DNA of 64,000 nt from positions 1 to 64,000 of the forward strand of contig JACKKJ010000006.1 of the NCBI GenBank assembly GCA_024236495.1, in the 5' to 3' direction. Below the pieces are notes generated by a model, which did not search any database, was not told the DNA's origin, and saw only the letters and a program-made list of their open reading frames with translations. Every line of letters starts with the position of its first letter. Within the stretch, counting starts at the first letter, position 1. The DNA is from Paracoccaceae bacterium. GTDB taxonomy: Bacteria; Pseudomonadota; Alphaproteobacteria; Rhodobacterales; Rhodobacteraceae. Shown here piece by piece: positions 15,121 to 24,225 of this stretch. Both the position numbers and the translations under genes were made by a program.

Positions 15121-16494
15121 ATGCTGAGGAACGATGAGCTTGACGCCTGGGATCGCGAGGCGTTCTTCCACCCCTCGACGCATCTGGCGCAGCACGCGCG
15201 GGGCGAAAGCCCGAACCGCGTCATCAGGACCGCCGCGGGGGTTCACATCGAGGACCGCGACGGCAACCGGCTTCTGGATGCCTTTGCCGGGCTTTACTGC
15301 GTGAACGTCGGCTACGGCCGGCAGGAGATCGCCGAGGCGATCGCGGCGCAGGCCCGCGAACTGGCCTACTACCACGCCTATGTCGGGCACGGGACCGAGG
15401 CCTCGATCACGCTGGCGAAAATGATCCTCGACCGGGCGCCCGCGAACATGTCGAAGGTCTATTTCGGCCTTGGCGGCTCGGACGCGAACGAGACGAACGT
15501 CAAGCTTGTCTGGTATTACAACAACATCCGCGGCCTGCCCGAGAAGAAGAAGATCATCTCGCGCTGGCGCGGCTATCACGGGTCGGGGCTGATGACCGGG
15601 TCGCTGACCGGGCTGGAGCTTTTCCACAAGAAGTTCGACCTGCCCTTGGCTCAGGTGATCCATACCGAGGCGCCCTATTACTATCGCCGCAAGGATCCGG
15701 CGCAGTCCGAGGCCGGTTTCGTCGCGCATTGCGTGGCCGAGCTTGAGGCCCTGATCGAACGCGAAGGCGCGGACACCATCGGCGCCTTCATCGGCGAGCC
15801 GGTCCTTGGCACCGGCGGCATCGTGCCCCCGCCCGCAGGCTACTGGGCGGCGATCCAGAAGGTCTTGCGCAAACACGACATCCTTCTGATCGTCGACGAG
15901 GTCGTGACCGGCTTTGGCCGCCTTGGCACCATGTTCGGATCGGATCATTTCGGGATCGAGGCCGACATCATCACCATCGCCAAGGGCCTGACCTCGGCCT
16001 ATGCGCCGCTTTCGGGCTCCATCGTCTCGGACAGGGTCTGGAAGGTTCTGGAACGGGGCACGGACGAGAACGGGCCCATCGGCCACGGCTGGACCTATTC
16101 CGCCCATCCGATCGGCGCGGCCGCGGGGGTCGCGAACCTGCGGTTGATCGACGATCTGGGGCTGGTGAAGAACGCGGGCGAGGTCGGGGCCTACCTCAAG
16201 GCCGCGATGACCGAGGCGCTGGGCGATCACCCGAATGTCGGCGACATCCGCGGCGAGGGGATGCTGTGCGCGGTCGAATTCGTCGAGGACCGCGACAGCC
16301 GCCGCTTCTTCGACCCCGCGCGCAAGATCGGGCCGCAGGTGTCCGCAGCGCTTCTGGCACAGGACAAGGTCATCGCGCGGGCCATGCCGCAGGGCGATAT
16401 CCTCGGTTTCGCGCCGCCCTTCTGCCTGTCGAAAGCCGAGGCGGATACGGTCGTCGCCGCCACCGCCCGCGCCGTCAGGACCGTCCTGGGGTAG
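15121..16494 (+). CDS. Class-III (omega) aminotransferase
   Basis: 457-residue PLP enzyme with fold type I. The cofactor Asp is in LLIVDEVVTGFGRLG and the Schiff-base Lys in IITIAKGLTSAYAPLSGSIV; GWTYSAHPIGAAAGVAN is the typical phosphate-site Thr region. Relatives use beta-alanine, putrescine, taurine or diaminobutyrate as amino donor. Divergent from the M24/M20 operon and sharing its operators, it may convert the freed diamino acid to a semialdehyde, as DoeD does in ectoine breakdown (inference). The ATG has GGAGAGGA upstream. Confidence 0.85.
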   Translation: MLRNDELDAWDREAFFHPSTHLAQHARGESPNRVIRTAAGVHIEDRDGNRLLDAFAGLYCVNVGYGRQEIAEAIAAQARELAYYHAYVGHGTEASITLAKMILDRAPANMSKVYFGLGGSDANETNVKLVWYYNNIRGLPEKKKIISRWRGYHGSGLMTGSLTGLELFHKKFDLPLAQVIHTEAPYYYRRKDPAQSEAGFVAHCVAELEALIEREGADTIGAFIGEPVLGTGGIVPPPAGYWAAIQKVLRKHDILLIVDEVVTGFGRLGTMFGSDHFGIEADIITIAKGLTSAYAPLSGSIVSDRVWKVLERGTDENGPIGHGWTYSAHPIGAAAGVANLRLIDDLGLVKNAGEVGAYLKAAMTEALGDHPNVGDIRGEGMLCAVEFVEDRDSRRFFDPARKIGPQVSAALLAQDKVIARAMPQGDILGFAPPFCLSKAEADTVVAATARAVRTVLG

Positions 16495-16530
16495 GCCCGG
16501 AACCCCGGCCGGACAGGCGGCAAACACCCC

Positions 16531-16552
16531 CCGGCCCCGCGAACGGGGCCGG
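16531..16552 (+). terminator. Stem-loop downstream of the aminotransferase gene
   Basis: Nine-bp GC stem CCGGCCCCG / CGGGGCCGG with a CGAA tetraloop, followed by CCCTTTCC. The T run is weak, so termination may be partial. Confidence 0.6.
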
Positions 16553-16616
16553 CCCTTTCCGCTTTCCTTCGGATGCGAATCCCCTATGCTTGGGCCGAAA
16601 GACAGGAAGGCCCGAC

Positions 16617-17084
16617 ATGACGCGATCCATCGACTACGGTAACCTCATGCATCGCGCCATGCGCGGGCTGATCGTTGAGGTGCTGCGTCAGGTGGAAGAC
16701 GAGGGCCTGCCGGGCGAACACCATTTCTTCATCACCTTCGACACCCGCCACCCGGATGCGGAACTCGCGGACTGGCTGCGCCAGCGCTACCCCGAGGAAA
16801 TGACCGTCGTCATGCAGCATTGGTTCGACAACCTGCATGTGGACGATGGCGGGTTCTCGGTGACCTTGAATTTCGGCGACCAGCCCGAACCCCTTTACAT
16901 CCCGTTCGACGCGATCCGCACCTTTGTCGATCCTTCGGTCGAATTCGGCCTGCGCTTCGAAGCACCAAGCGATGACGACGAGGATGACGAAGACGACGAT
17001 ACCGGCGATGGCGACGATGATCCCGAACCGCCCAGCGATCGCCACGACGCCGAGGTCGTGCGGCTGGACCGCTGGCGCAAGTAG
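16617..17084 (+). CDS. sspB: SspB, ClpXP adaptor (alphaproteobacterial type)
   Basis: 155-residue adaptor that delivers ssrA-tagged proteins to the ClpXP protease. The N-terminal fold shows FFITFDTRHPDAELADWLRQ and FDNLHVDDGGFSVTLNFGDQ with PLYIPFDAI, the substrate-groove part. A flexible acidic linker (residues ~115-140, Asp-rich) leads to the C-terminal ClpX-binding tail EVVRLDRWRK. Length and layout agree with SspB-alpha. The ATG at 16617 was chosen from GACAGGAAGG upstream. Confidence 0.92.
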   Translation: MTRSIDYGNLMHRAMRGLIVEVLRQVEDEGLPGEHHFFITFDTRHPDAELADWLRQRYPEEMTVVMQHWFDNLHVDDGGFSVTLNFGDQPEPLYIPFDAIRTFVDPSVEFGLRFEAPSDDDEDDEDDDTGDGDDDPEPPSDRHDAEVVRLDRWRK

Positions 17085-17129
17085 GCCAAGCGACCCGCCC
17101 CGGATTTCGGCCGACACGAAGGGAAGGCA

Positions 17130-17693
17130 ATGACATCCGGCGACCTGCCGCTTTTTCTTGGGCAACTCCTGCGCAACCCGCGCGAGATTTCGGCTGTCGT
17201 CCCCTCCTCCCGGGCGCTTGCCACGGCGATGGCGGCCGGCCTGACCCCGGGTCATGGACCTGTGGCGGAGTTCGGTCCGGGCACCGGCCGTATCACCCGC
17301 GGGATCATCGCCCGGGGGATCGCCCCTGAAGACCTGACGCTTTACGAGATGAACGCAGCTTTCTGCGGCCGCCTGCGCCAGAGCTTTCCGGGTGTTCATG
17401 TCGTCAACCGGCCCGCCCAGCAGGCCGCCCGCGATTTCGACGGAACACTGGCGGCCGTGGTCAGCGGCCTGCCCCTGTTGTCGATGCCCGAGGCGGTGCA
17501 GAACGAGATCGTGTCGGCCGCCTTCCGTGCCTTGCGGCATGACGGCCGGTTCATCCAGTTCACCTATGGGCCGAAGCCGCCCCTGCGGGAGGACACCCGC
17601 CATGCGCTCGGGCTTTCGGCCACTGCGGGGCCGCTGGTGTGGAACAACATCCCCCCCGCGCGTGTCTATATCTATCGCCGCAGCGCAGAATAA
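17130..17693 (+). CDS. Class-I SAM methyltransferase, PmtA/KsgA-like
   Basis: 187 residues. FLGQLLRNPREISAVVPSSR at the N-terminus is characteristic of PmtA-like phospholipid N-methyltransferases. The SAM site is VAEFGPGTGRITRGI, and LYEMNAAFC supplies the acidic ribose-binding residue. PmtA methylates phosphatidylethanolamine towards phosphatidylcholine at the inner membrane; the protein is a little shorter than studied PmtA, so another methyltransferase function is possible. Good Shine-Dalgarno GAAGGGAAGG before the ATG. Confidence 0.72.
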   Translation: MTSGDLPLFLGQLLRNPREISAVVPSSRALATAMAAGLTPGHGPVAEFGPGTGRITRGIIARGIAPEDLTLYEMNAAFCGRLRQSFPGVHVVNRPAQQAARDFDGTLAAVVSGLPLLSMPEAVQNEIVSAAFRALRHDGRFIQFTYGPKPPLREDTRHALGLSATAGPLVWNNIPPARVYIYRRSAE

Positions 17694-17788
17694 CTTGCCG
17701 CGCCGCCGCAACGAAGCGCATTTCCTGTTTGAGACGAAGGCCGAAATCCTCTACTCAGGGGCCGGATTTCCCAGCACGGACCTGCATC

Positions 17789-19183
17789 ATGACCGCGACC
17801 CGCACCGAGACCGACAGCTTTGGCCCGCTTGAAGTTCCCGCCGACAAGTACTGGGGGGCGCAGACCCAACGCTCGATCATGAACTTTCCGATCGGCTGGG
17901 AAAAGCAGCCGGCGGCGATCATCCGCGCGCTTGGCGTCATCAAGAAGGCCTGCGCGCTGGTGAACAAGGCGCAAGGCGACATGGCACCGGACCTGGCCGA
18001 CACCATCGCGGCGGCGGCGCAGGAGGTAATCGACGGCAAGTTCGACGACAACTTCCCGCTGGTCGTCTGGCAGACCGGTTCGGGCACACAGTCGAACATG
18101 AACGCGAACGAGGTCATTTCGAACCGCGCCATCGAGATGCTGGGCGGCGTCATGGGGTCGAAGAAACCCGTGCACCCGAACGACCATTGCAACATGGGGC
18201 AATCGTCGAACGACACCTTCCCGACCGCGATGCATGTGGCCATCGGCATGATGGCGCGCGACGTGCTGATCCCGGGGCTTGAAAAGCTGTCGGCCGCGCT
18301 CTGGGCCAAGTCGGCCGAGTTCAAGGACATCATCAAGATCGGCCGCACCCACACGCAGGATGCCACGCCGCTGACGCTCGGCCAGGAGTTTTCCGGCTAC
18401 GCGACCCAAGTCGACAAGGGGATCGCTCGGGTGAAAGCCTGCCTGCCCGACATCTACGAACTGGCGCAGGGCGGCACCGCCGTCGGCACCGGGCTGAACA
18501 CCCGCGTCGGCTGGGACAGCCGCGTCGCGGCCGAAATCGCCAGGATCACCGGCCTGCCCTTCGTCACCGCGCCCAACAAGTTCGAGGCGCTGGCCGCCCA
18601 TGACGCGATGGTGATGTTCTCGGGCGCCTTGAAGACGGTCGCGGCAAGCCTTTTCAAGATCGCCAACGACCTGCGGCTGCTGGGTTCCGGCCCGCGCTCG
18701 GGCCTGGGCGAGTTGATCCTGCCGGAAAACGAACCGGGCTCGTCGATCATGCCGGGCAAGGTCAACCCGACCCAGGCCGAGGCGCTGACCATGGTCTGCG
18801 CGCATGTCATGGGCAACGACGCGGCGGTGGGCTTTGCCGGCAGCCAGGGCCATTTCGAACTGAACGTCTACAACCCGATGATGTCCTACAACGTGTTGCA
18901 ATCCATGCAGCTTCTGGGCGACGCGGCGGGCAGCTTCACCGACAACATGGTCGCGGGCACCCAGGCCAACACGGCGCGCATCGACAAGCTGATGAAGGAA
19001 AGCCTGATGCTGGTGACCGCACTTGCCCCCACCATCGGCTATGACAATGCGACCAAGGTCGCCAAGACCGCGCACAAGAACGGCACGACGCTCAAGGAAG
19101 AGGCGATCGCGCTGGGTTTCGTCGATGCCGAAACCTTCGACCGGATCGTCCGGCCCGAGGACATGGTCGGCCCCAAGGGCTGA
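17789..19183 (+). CDS. fumC: Class II fumarate hydratase
   Basis: 464-residue cytoplasmic TCA-cycle enzyme interconverting fumarate and L-malate without an Fe-S cluster. The superfamily signature GSSIMPGKVNPTQAEAL is present, along with TGSGTQSNMNANEVISNRA, QSSNDTFPTAMHVA and KIGRTHTQDATPLTLGQE. The ATG at 17789 gives the standard start (TETDSFGPLEVPADKYWGAQ). Two small genes follow directly. Confidence 0.96.
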   Translation: MTATRTETDSFGPLEVPADKYWGAQTQRSIMNFPIGWEKQPAAIIRALGVIKKACALVNKAQGDMAPDLADTIAAAAQEVIDGKFDDNFPLVVWQTGSGTQSNMNANEVISNRAIEMLGGVMGSKKPVHPNDHCNMGQSSNDTFPTAMHVAIGMMARDVLIPGLEKLSAALWAKSAEFKDIIKIGRTHTQDATPLTLGQEFSGYATQVDKGIARVKACLPDIYELAQGGTAVGTGLNTRVGWDSRVAAEIARITGLPFVTAPNKFEALAAHDAMVMFSGALKTVAASLFKIANDLRLLGSGPRSGLGELILPENEPGSSIMPGKVNPTQAEALTMVCAHVMGNDAAVGFAGSQGHFELNVYNPMMSYNVLQSMQLLGDAAGSFTDNMVAGTQANTARIDKLMKESLMLVTALAPTIGYDNATKVAKTAHKNGTTLKEEAIALGFVDAETFDRIVRPEDMVGPKG

Positions 19184-19188
19184 CCGTC

Positions 19189-19377
19189 ATGGCCGCAGAG
19201 ATCGTCAACCTGCGCAACGCGAAGAAGCAGGCGGCCCGCAAGGCCGCCCGCGCGCAAGGCGACGCCAATGCCGCGAAGTTCGGCCGCCGCAAGGACGAAC
19301 GCGACCTTCAGGCGGCGCGCGAAGACCAGGACCGCGCGCGCCTTGACGGCCACAAGCGCGACCGCGACAACGACTGA
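19189..19377 (+). CDS. DUF4169-family small basic protein
   Basis: 62 residues, very rich in Ala, Arg and Lys and predicted fully helical: AAEIVNLRNAKKQAARKAAR, then KFGRRKDERDLQAARE and LDGHKRDRD. This matches the DUF4169 pattern, a small alphaproteobacterial protein found beside fumC. It starts 5 nt after fumC. Function unknown; nucleic-acid binding would suit the charge but is a guess. Confidence 0.8.
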   Translation: MAAEIVNLRNAKKQAARKAARAQGDANAAKFGRRKDERDLQAAREDQDRARLDGHKRDRDND

Positions 19378-19433
19378 ACGGACCGCGATTGGGGGGGGTT
19401 GCCCCCCTGCCCAGCCGGCCCTAGCCTGCCGCC

Positions 19434-19661
19434 ATGCCACGTCCCGTCAAACGATCCCTCACGCTTCACGGTCACCGCACCTCTGTCTCGCTGGAGGAGG
19501 CGTTCTGGAACGCGTTCCGCCAGATCGCGGCGCGACGCGGTGTCGGGCTGAACGCGCTGGCGGCGGAAATCGACGACGCGCGCGACGGCGACACCGGCCT
19601 TGCCACCGCGATCCGGCTTTTCGTTCTGAGCGACCTTCTGGCGGCCGCCGGGCGGGACTAG
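19434..19661 (+). CDS. Ribbon-helix-helix domain protein
   Basis: 75 residues. KRSLTLHGHRTSVSLEEAFW is a strand followed by a helix, then NAFRQIAARRGVGLNALAAE; this is the RHH_4 fold, a small DNA-binding domain known in alphaproteobacteria next to fumC and DUF4169. Probably transcribed with fumC. The target is unknown. Confidence 0.78.
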   Translation: MPRPVKRSLTLHGHRTSVSLEEAFWNAFRQIAARRGVGLNALAAEIDDARDGDTGLATAIRLFVLSDLLAAAGRD

Positions 19662-19864
19662 CCGCCCTGCCCGCGCGTGGCGGCAAGGGGCGCTGGCAGC
19701 TCCTCGGCGAAAAGCCGGATCAGCTCGGCGCGCGACAGCCGCGCCGGGGCGCGGTCAGGCGACCGAAAGGCGGGCGCATCCGGCGCGCCGGCGCGCAGGG
19801 CCGGGATTGCGATCCGCACGAGTGCGGCACCGCGGGCACCCAGAAGGCGTGTCTCGGCATGCAT
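19658..19864 (-). CDS. Small hypothetical protein
   Basis: 68 residues on the opposite strand, converging on the RHH gene with a 4-nt overlap of the stops. The sequence (MHAETRLLGARGAALVRIAI, C-terminal LSRAELIRLFAEELPAPL) has an amphipathic helix but no known motif. GAGGGGG lies upstream of the ATG. It could be a chance open frame in GC-rich DNA. Confidence 0.35.
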   Translation of the reverse strand: MHAETRLLGARGAALVRIAIPALRAGAPDAPAFRSPDRAPARLSRAELIRLFAEELPAPLAATRGQGG

Positions 19865-19942
19865 CCTGACCCCCTCGCGTGACTTCACCGCCTCAGGCTA
19901 GGCGCGCCGGGGCGGGTTCGCAACCTTTCGCGCCCCGCATGG

Positions 19943-21322
19943 TCAACGACGCGTTGACACCGCCAGGTGAATCCCGTCGCGCGCCCGCACCGTCAGATGC
20001 GCGACCGGCACCGGCACCGGACCCGCCGGGGCAAATCGGAACCGGCGCAAGAGCATTGCCAGGATAAGCGGCCCCTCGATCATCGCGAAACCCGCGCCGG
20101 TGCAGACCCGGGGCCCCGCCGAGAACGGCAGATAGGCCGCGCGGGCCGACTGGCGCCCGGCCTCGGTCTGCCAGCGGCCGGGGTCGAACGCGTCGGGATC
20201 GTCCCAAAGCCGTTCGTGGCGATGGACATGCCAGGGCGACAGGACGATCTGCGCGCCGGTCGCGATATCGCGGTCGCGAAACCGGTGCGGGCAGGTCGCT
20301 TCGCGCACCATCATCGGGACGGGTGGGTATAGCCGCAGCGCCTCGCGGAAGCAGTCGCGGATGAAGCCAAGGCGCGCAATGTCGGCGAAACCGGGCGCAT
20401 CGGGCAGCAAAGCCGCCTCTGCCGCGGCGCGGTCCTGCGCGCCGGGATGGGTGGCGAGAAGCTGGAGCGTCCAGGCCAGCGCCGAGGCGGAGGTTTCGTG
20501 CCCCGCAAGGAAGAAGATCGCGACCTGGTCCACCATCTCCTCGGCGGTGAAGGACTGGCCGGTGGCGGGGTCCGCCGTCGTCATGATCTTGGTCGCGAGG
20601 TCGTCGGGGGCGCGGCCGGCGCGGATCGCGACCATCCGGTCAAGGGTCAGGCGGGCGATCAGCCGCCGGATGTCGCGCGCCGCCCGGCGGGTCCGGCGCC
20701 CATGAAGGCGCGGCACCCAGCGCGGCAAGGGGACGAAGGCCGCAAGGTTAAGGAGCGGCTGGCTCCGCTGATAGTCGCGAAACCGGGTGAAGACCGCACG
20801 GGCAAGGTCGTGGTCGATCGGGATGGAAAAAAGCGTGCGGAAGATCACGTCGGCGGCTGCGTGGCTCATCTCTTCCTCGATCTCGACGGTGCGGCCCGCC
20901 TGCCCGTCCAGGCGCGCCGTGGCCGCGTCAGCCGCCGCCAGCATCGCGGGAAAGGTGTCGCGCAGGCGCCCCCCCTCGAACGCGGGGTCGATGATCCGGC
21001 GCTGGCGCTGCCATTCCGCGCCATTGGTCAGAAAGACGGAATTGCCCAGAAGCGGGCGCAGGCCCTCGGCCACGCGGGTGGATTTCGGGAACTCCGCCGG
21101 GCATTCCTTCAGGACCCGGTCGATCAGGGCCGGATCGTTGCACAGATAGGACCGGAAGAACGGGGTGCGAAACTCGGCCATCCAGGCGCGGTAAAGCCGG
21201 GCGGGTTGCGCCGACAGAATGTCCTGCCGGAAAAGCCTGAGGTAGCGCCAGAACGACACGCGGTCGGGCCGCGACGGGGGCTTCGGCGGAAGCGGCGCCG
21301 GTGGCCGGGCTGGCGCGGTCAT
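19943..21322 (-). CDS. Cytochrome P450 (fatty-acid-hydroxylase-like, no fused reductase)
   Basis: 459-residue haem monooxygenase without membrane anchor. I-helix FFLAGHETSASAL (acid and Thr-like position), K-helix ExxR in CFREALRLYPPVPMM, and the haem loop PFSAGPRVCTGAGFA with the axial Cys near residue 400. The PPVPMMVREA and FDPGRW stretches are close to CYP102/CYP4-like enzymes, which oxidise fatty acids. It needs external ferredoxin and reductase; none is adjacent. Its ATG overlaps the stop of the upstream hydrolase gene, so the pair is one operon. Confidence 0.92.
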   Translation of the reverse strand: MTAPARPPAPLPPKPPSRPDRVSFWRYLRLFRQDILSAQPARLYRAWMAEFRTPFFRSYLCNDPALIDRVLKECPAEFPKSTRVAEGLRPLLGNSVFLTNGAEWQRQRRIIDPAFEGGRLRDTFPAMLAAADAATARLDGQAGRTVEIEEEMSHAAADVIFRTLFSIPIDHDLARAVFTRFRDYQRSQPLLNLAAFVPLPRWVPRLHGRRTRRAARDIRRLIARLTLDRMVAIRAGRAPDDLATKIMTTADPATGQSFTAEEMVDQVAIFFLAGHETSASALAWTLQLLATHPGAQDRAAAEAALLPDAPGFADIARLGFIRDCFREALRLYPPVPMMVREATCPHRFRDRDIATGAQIVLSPWHVHRHERLWDDPDAFDPGRWQTEAGRQSARAAYLPFSAGPRVCTGAGFAMIEGPLILAMLLRRFRFAPAGPVPVPVAHLTVRARDGIHLAVSTRR

Positions 21323-22581
21323 GGCGCGTCCCCGAACTGCACGATCGCGCGTTCGATCCGGCTTTGCGACGGCGCCCTGCCCGCGAACCGCGCGCCAAGG
21401 GTCAGGGGCCCGGCGGTGAGGCGGAAATAGTCGTAGTCACCGGGCCGGTCGAAGGCGCAAAGATACTGGAAATGCAGGCGAAAGAAGCGCCGGCGCAGCG
21501 CACGCCAGCGTTCGGGGCTCAGCGTCTGGGTAAACGCCGCCGAGAGGACGAGCGGCCAGCGCTTGCCCGGCCCGGCCGCACCGACGACGGCGACCGGATC
21601 GCACAGCGCAAAGGTGCAGCCATCGCCCGGCGCGGTCACATCGACCCAGGTGATGTCGTCCCGCGCCGACAGGAACCGCAGGTCGCGCCTGAGACGCGCC
21701 GCACCGGGCAGCACCGCGACCATCGGCACCACATGGCCAAGCGTCAGAAGCGACAGCACAGGGCCGCCCGCCGGCACCCTGCCCCCCCGGATCAGGTCGG
21801 ACAGCACCGACACCGCCAGATGCGCGCCCGAGGAATGGCCGACCACCAGCACCTCGTCCATGCCCTCCTGCGTCAGCGCCTCGGCGATGCGGGCCTGGAA
21901 CCCCCGCATCCGGCCCTCCAGCGCGGGGGGATAGGCGCCACGCCCGAGCGCCGAAAAGGCATAGTCATGCATCAGGTAATAGGCGAAGACCCGGTTGTCC
22001 CAACGCCGGAATAGCGCCAACACCGCCCAGGCCACCGCCGCCGCGGCGGCCAGCCCGACCGGCAGGGCGCCCGGCAGGCCAAGCCCCGCCATTGCCGCCC
22101 CGAGCGCCCGGAAAGCCGCCCATCCCGCCAGGAGCGCCAGCAGCGCCTGCACCGCCAGCAACGCGATCGGATAAAGCGCCGCGATCATCGGCCCCTTGCG
22201 CAGCGCCATGAGGCGAAAGAAGGCCCCGCCCGAAAGGTAGACCCAGGCGGTGCGCAGGGCCTGCAGATAGGTCGCGGGGATGGTCTGGCTCATCGAGCCG
22301 CGCACGATGTCATCCCAGACAAGAACCTCGATCTCGGCGAGGCTTTGCCTGCCGCCCTCTTCAAGCCGCGCCTGCCACAGGCCCGCGGGCCCGCCGAGAC
22401 CACGGACCTCAAGCCCGTAGCCGGAAACGGCGGCCTGCGCGGCGCCCTCGCTGCGGTAAAGCTCCCGGTAGCGGCGCGGCGGGAACGGGTCGTATCCGGG
22501 GATGTAGAACACCCGCCGCCGTTCGACCGCCCTGTCGCTGCCTTGCCTGTCGCCGCTTTCGCTGTCGCCGCCTGCCGTCAT
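21319..22581 (-). CDS. Membrane-bound alpha/beta-hydrolase-like protein
   Basis: 420 residues. An N-terminal cytoplasmic part begins RRRVFYIPGYDPFPPRRYRE (oxyanion-type start), two or three transmembrane helices follow at about residues 135-195, then the lipase-like nucleophile EVLVVGHSSGAHLAVSVLSD. No signal peptide. The family is not one I can name; similar proteins appear as conserved hypotheticals in Rhodobacterales. The shared operon with a P450 suggests lipid or ester processing followed or preceded by oxidation. Confidence 0.65.
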   Translation of the reverse strand: MTAGGDSESGDRQGSDRAVERRRVFYIPGYDPFPPRRYRELYRSEGAAQAAVSGYGLEVRGLGGPAGLWQARLEEGGRQSLAEIEVLVWDDIVRGSMSQTIPATYLQALRTAWVYLSGGAFFRLMALRKGPMIAALYPIALLAVQALLALLAGWAAFRALGAAMAGLGLPGALPVGLAAAAAVAWAVLALFRRWDNRVFAYYLMHDYAFSALGRGAYPPALEGRMRGFQARIAEALTQEGMDEVLVVGHSSGAHLAVSVLSDLIRGGRVPAGGPVLSLLTLGHVVPMVAVLPGAARLRRDLRFLSARDDITWVDVTAPGDGCTFALCDPVAVVGAAGPGKRWPLVLSAAFTQTLSPERWRALRRRFFRLHFQYLCAFDRPGDYDYFRLTAGPLTLGARFAGRAPSQSRIERAIVQFGDAP

Positions 22582-22650
22582 CGCGCCTTTCCTGCCTTGC
22601 GCGATGCTAGCGCCAAATATCGGCCCGAATAAGGTCGAAGGGCGGCGGCC

Positions 22651-23472
22651 TTACAAATCCTGCCCGGTCAGTTGCCGCGCCGCCGCAACCCCCAGATCGT
22701 GCGAGATGCCGGTAAAGACGCGATCGAAGGCGGCGAACAGCGCGCGGTTCAGATCCTGCCCTGGCCTCGTGTCGTAAAAGGCGATGTAGCGGTCGAGCGC
22801 GGCATCGTCGAGCGGCGCATAGGCCGTCGCGAGGTAGGAATAAAGCCAGGTTTCCGTCTCGTCGCGGATATCGGGCTCCTGCGCCCAGACCTGGCGCAGC
22901 ATCTCCTCCTCGCTGACGGCGTCGGGCATGGCGCCGCCCTCGGACAGGCCCCGGTAGAAAGCGAGACTGCCGTTCAGCGCATTCGCCACATTGGCCTCAA
23001 GCAGGTCGGCGGTGGCGATGAACCCCTCGATCTGGAGAAGGCGCGGGTCTTCCTCCGCCGCCATCTCCTCGACCCGCGCTTCGGCGGCCTCGCGCACAGA
23101 GGTGTCAAGGAAGGCGCGGCGCGCCGCGATCTCCAGGTGGACGACGCGGGCGCCCTCCTCGCTTTCGAGGTACGCGATCATTGCGTCCGTGTCGGCGCCG
23201 CGCAACTCGGCCCCGAGCGTCTGGACGAAAAGCGGATAGATCCGGCCCGTGTCATAGATCGCCGCCACATCGGCCTGCCAGCGCGCACCGCCGGCACCGG
23301 TGAAAAGATCCGCCTCAAGATCGCGGCCGTAAGCGATGCCCTCTTCGCGCATGATGGCGAAAAGCTCCGGCAGCGCCAGCGCCTCGGCCAGCGCATCGCC
23401 CTTTTCCTGGGCGCTGGCGCCCGCCGCAAGGCCAAGCACGACGGCGGCGGAAAGAAGAAGGCGCTGGATCAT
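22651..23472 (-). CDS. Periplasmic DUF2059-containing protein
   Basis: 273 residues with a Sec signal peptide (MIQRLLLSAAVVLGLAAGAS, cleavage near ASAQ-EK). The mature part is helical and acidic; the C-terminal stretch LDRYIAFYDTRPGQDLNRAL fits the DUF2059 domain. DUF2059 proteins are exported and of unknown role. The ATG at 23472 was preferred because the signal peptide starts there. Confidence 0.72.
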   Translation of the reverse strand: MIQRLLLSAAVVLGLAAGASAQEKGDALAEALALPELFAIMREEGIAYGRDLEADLFTGAGGARWQADVAAIYDTGRIYPLFVQTLGAELRGADTDAMIAYLESEEGARVVHLEIAARRAFLDTSVREAAEARVEEMAAEEDPRLLQIEGFIATADLLEANVANALNGSLAFYRGLSEGGAMPDAVSEEEMLRQVWAQEPDIRDETETWLYSYLATAYAPLDDAALDRYIAFYDTRPGQDLNRALFAAFDRVFTGISHDLGVAAARQLTGQDL

Positions 23473-23595
23473 GGAACCTGTCCTGAAATGATGTCCCACA
23501 CCTAATCCCTGACCACGCCGCTCTCAAGGTCGAAGGGGTCGGGGGCGGCAAAAAACGCGCCCGCCCTGGTGGCGCGTGCCCCGCCCTCGCGCCGC

Positions 23596-24225
23596 TCAGG
23601 CCCCTTGGTCCGTCAGCAGCGCGCCGTCGGCCAGCGGGCGTTGGAGCCGCAGCGCGACCGGCGCCGGCGCGGTCAGCCAGGTTTCCCATTCCTCGGGCCG
23701 GGTCAGGATGACCGGCATCGCCTTGGGATGGATCGGACGGACGTCGGCGTTCGCCTCGGTGGTCAGAAAGGCGAAAAGGTCGTCGGTGGTCGCCCCGTCC
23801 TTCAGCTTGCGGACCGAGGTCCAGCCCGGCACATGAAGCCCGGCGAAGAACCCGGGGCGGCCATCCGCAAGACGAAACCAGGCGTTGCCGCCCCCGGCGC
23901 GCGGTTCCGCGAAGGCATCGAAAGGCACAAGGCAGCGGTTTTCGGGGCCCAGCCAGCGCCGCCAATGCGACGACCCGGTGTTGCGCACGTTCGTCACCCC
24001 CCGGTCAGTCTTCTTGCCGGCAAGATAGTGCGGCGGCGTCGGCAACCCCCAGCGCGCCATGACAAGCTCGCGCCCGCCGGCGCAGGCGCGCAGGATCGGG
24101 GCCATGTAGTCGGGGTAGATCTCTGGCAGGGGCGGCAGGTTGCCCAGCCGGTCGATGACCGGCAGCGGCGCGAACAGCCTGCGCATCGCCTCCTGCGCCG
24201 TCGTGTTCGAATATAGGTTGCACAT
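23596..24225 (-). CDS. SRAP/YedK-family protein (HMCES-like)
   Basis: 209 residues starting Met-Cys; Cys2 becomes the catalytic residue that in HMCES/YedK forms a thiazolidine link to abasic sites in single-stranded DNA. Other active-site parts are GVTNVRNTGSSHW (Asn), RCLVPFDAFAEP (Glu) and IHPKAMPVIL (His). The MCNLYSNTTAQEA start, instead of MCGRY, marks an alphaproteobacterial subgroup. Likely protects abasic sites during replication. Confidence 0.9.
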   Translation of the reverse strand: MCNLYSNTTAQEAMRRLFAPLPVIDRLGNLPPLPEIYPDYMAPILRACAGGRELVMARWGLPTPPHYLAGKKTDRGVTNVRNTGSSHWRRWLGPENRCLVPFDAFAEPRAGGGNAWFRLADGRPGFFAGLHVPGWTSVRKLKDGATTDDLFAFLTTEANADVRPIHPKAMPVILTRPEEWETWLTAPAPVALRLQRPLADGALLTDQGA

